Program-made: the position numbers and the translations under genes
The notes under the pieces: generated by a model
What the model was told of the DNA's origin: nothing
What the model saw: the letters and a program-made list of their open reading frames with translations, nothing else
The model's database searches: none
Shown: positions 62,478 through 64,000 of the stretch, one piece after another
How positions within the stretch are numbered: the stretch's first letter is position 1
How the letters are laid out: each line of letters starts with the position of its first letter
Assembly (NCBI GenBank): GCA_963693365.1
Contig: CAVNZM010000017.1
Coordinates: 5,704,001-5,768,000 of the forward strand
Length of the DNA: 64,000 bases
From: Amoebidium appalachense
Taxonomy: Eukaryota > Ichthyosporea
Direction: 5' to 3'

Positions 62478-63182
62478 ACGGAGATAGGATAGACACCCAG
62501 GTACGTTACACACGCACGTAAACCAAAGCACACTCACAGATCGGTAATTCTACTATGCTAGTCACAGACACACACACACAACATAAATCTCCCATACAAA
62601 TTTACATCTCATAACCCATTCACAATCGCTCTTCAATCTCTGGGTGGTGCCAGGATTCATCATTTGTGGAAGAGATGGTTTTCTAAGTGAATTTCTTCTG
62701 GAAAGATGATATACCCCCATGGGAGCGAAGCGATTATAGGGGGTCGACGAAGTCGGGGGGTCACACTATCACCTAAAACTCCAAAATCACCATCCAAGGA
62801 CCTATACCGTAGAGAAGGATTAGATAAGAGAGAGGAGAGAATTATCGTGCCCGACCAGACTATACCTTAAGTGGCAGAAATAGTCTTCTAGGACAAAAGC
62901 AACGCGGAAAAGATGGTTTTTCTAGAAAACACTAAATGTGGGAGATATATTTTTCTTCCCGTTAAATACCAACAAGGCTTTACCAAACTCTCAATGCAAA
63001 AATGCTTGCCAAGTAGGGTTTGAAAACAGGAAAAGGAGTGGTTTTGGTAAGAACAAGGCGTGTTGGCGGTAGGGTGCCTGCGTGTGTTGGGGGAGGAAGG
63101 GGGGGGGGGGAAGGGGGGGAGAGGGAGGGGGCATACCTCCGTATTTAGCCATCTCCAGACCCCAATGCACGGCACCCATGAA
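61350..63182 (-). CDS. TMEM69 / DUF3429-like membrane protein, 5'-partial
   Basis: Two minus-strand exons: about 63182-63137 (FMGAVHWGLEMAKYG) and 61849-61350. They join in phase 1 with donor GTATGC and acceptor CCGCCGCAG. FxGxxHWG followed by GLSVVPCLVGWV, a hydrophobic stretch, and GMVPSWYPIMRVCLT is the conserved layout of DUF3429/TMEM69, small multi-pass membrane proteins, some of them mitochondrial. After the last helix (AIVSVSLAASLAGEYLY) comes an unusual charged Glu/Val/Lys-rich tail of about 85 residues (EVAKDTNEVEESEKKEVPEG...). Earlier exons would lie upstream, in or beyond the end of the window. Confidence 0.7.
61858..62472. repeat. G-run series and T/G composite tract in the DUF3429-like intron
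   Basis: G runs 61857-61881, 61908-61934, 62005-62026, 62068-62110 and 62202-62241, then a T-rich run 62384-62415 followed by a G run of about 55 bases. In the transcript these are C runs. Confidence 0.85.
61936..62005 (+). repeat. G-flanked dispersed repeat, copy in the DUF3429-like intron
   Basis: TTTTGAATGCG, then GTACGAAGTACAC and ACACGATGCAGAATGCA, between two G runs. It is antisense to the host gene. Confidence 0.65.
62473..63136. other. Unique part of the DUF3429-like intron
   Basis: Mostly unique sequence; no exon recognised between the two DUF3429-like exons. Confidence 0.45.
63137..63182 (-). CDS. Upstream exon of the DUF3429-like gene
   Basis: FMGAVHWGLEMAKYG ends at donor GTATGC, phase 1. 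The 5' boundary is unclear: the sequence before it on the minus strand is (AC)n then GG with no AG, so a canonical acceptor is missing. Confidence 0.6.
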
Positions 63183-63380
<198 letters not shown>

Positions 63381-63569
63381 GTGAGGGGCAGGGGGAGAAT
63401 GGGGTGGGGGGAGGGGAGGGAATCAGCAACCAAAACAAATTAGTGAACCTGCAAGCTAAACAAATTAGTGAACCTGCAAGCACAAATATTCCCTGTCTAT
63501 GTTGGATCTGAAACACACGACAGCACCTGTGTACAGTAACGTGACAGGTACGCAAATATACCCCTCCGT

Positions 63570-63636
<67 letters not shown>

Positions 63637-64000
63637 GTTGGTGGTGAGGGTACTGGCGGGGTGGAGGGTGGGGAGGCTTTTTTCGTGCACCTACCACTCG
63701 AAGGCAGAAAAGAAAAAGGTTTCAAGATATGAAAACCACAGAGCAATCTTGAGCTTGGAGGCACACCCAGAAAAAGAGGGAGGAATGGAGGGAGACGGGA
63801 GCGAGGCGAGGGAGGAGGTGAGGGAGGGAGGGAGGGTGTCACAGAGAGAATTGGCAAGAAGAGAGGTTTTGAATGTAATGCACTATACAAGGAATAACTC
63901 GTGCCACCAAAAAACTGAAAGAGAAACCCGTGGGTGCGTGGGTGGGGATGGTGCTGGGTGGGTGGGGGGGGGGGGGGGGGGGGGGGGGGGGGTAGGGGGG
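63381..64000. other. Right flank: short tandem duplication, (GT)n and G run
   Basis: A 25-bp tandem duplication (CAAATTAGTGAACCTGCAAG at 63436 and 63461), (GT)n 63568-63634, GGGA-rich 63770-63840 and a G run 63962-63992 near the edge. Any earlier exon of the DUF3429-like gene was not identified. Confidence 0.5.

Overview
This is a nuclear, intron-rich eukaryotic locus. It is saturated with simple repeats: (CA/GT)n, (GA/CT)n and very long poly-G/poly-C runs, the longest being about 118 G. The best lineage clue is a bona fide receptor tyrosine kinase (catalytic loop HRDIAARN, tyrosine-kinase-type P+1 loop, transmembrane segment, cysteine-rich ectodomain). This points to a holozoan, most likely a unicellular relative of animals, although an animal or an alga with expanded tyrosine-kinase-like kinases cannot be excluded from one window.

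Layout. 1-4.6 kb: microsatellites, a CA-based minisatellite and an 80-bp tandem duplication. 4.69-5.39 kb (minus): a frame-disrupted GT61-type glycosyltransferase remnant. 8.3-12.7 kb (minus): four phase-compatible exons of an unidentified gene with a highly acidic C-terminus. 10.4-14.5 kb: a cluster of a short dispersed repeat flanked by G runs. 15.6-20.1 kb: no confident gene, but several hairpins and a 0.6-kb inverted-repeat element. 20.9-45.3 kb (plus): a 12-exon receptor tyrosine kinase with signal peptide, parallel beta-helix (FxxN...GGA) repeats, EGF/TNFR-like cysteine-rich region, transmembrane segment, kinase and tyrosine-bearing tail. Its fourth exon is split by a Ngaro-type tyrosine-recombinase retrotransposon (24744-36082, minus), itself split by a young Ty1/copia element (28233-34110, minus). 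45.7-46.3 kb: a solo copy of the Ngaro terminal repeat. 51.2-59.2 kb (plus): a 9-exon secreted subtilisin-like protease with I9 propeptide and a Thr/Pro mucin-like tail. 61.35-63.18 kb (minus): the last two exons of a TMEM69/DUF3429-like membrane protein.

Recurring themes. (1) Introns tend to start with GT/G tracts and end with C/CA tracts, so their ends are complementary; the reverse order was not seen in the 19 introns of the kinase and protease genes. (2) A short repeat of about 110-135 bp sits between G runs, and every intronic copy found is antisense to the host transcript. (3) Several coding regions carry one-base frame breaks, some at or beside homopolymers; these may be assembly errors or real decay. 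Exon boundaries come from splice consensus, phase continuity and protein-family logic; no transcript data were available.
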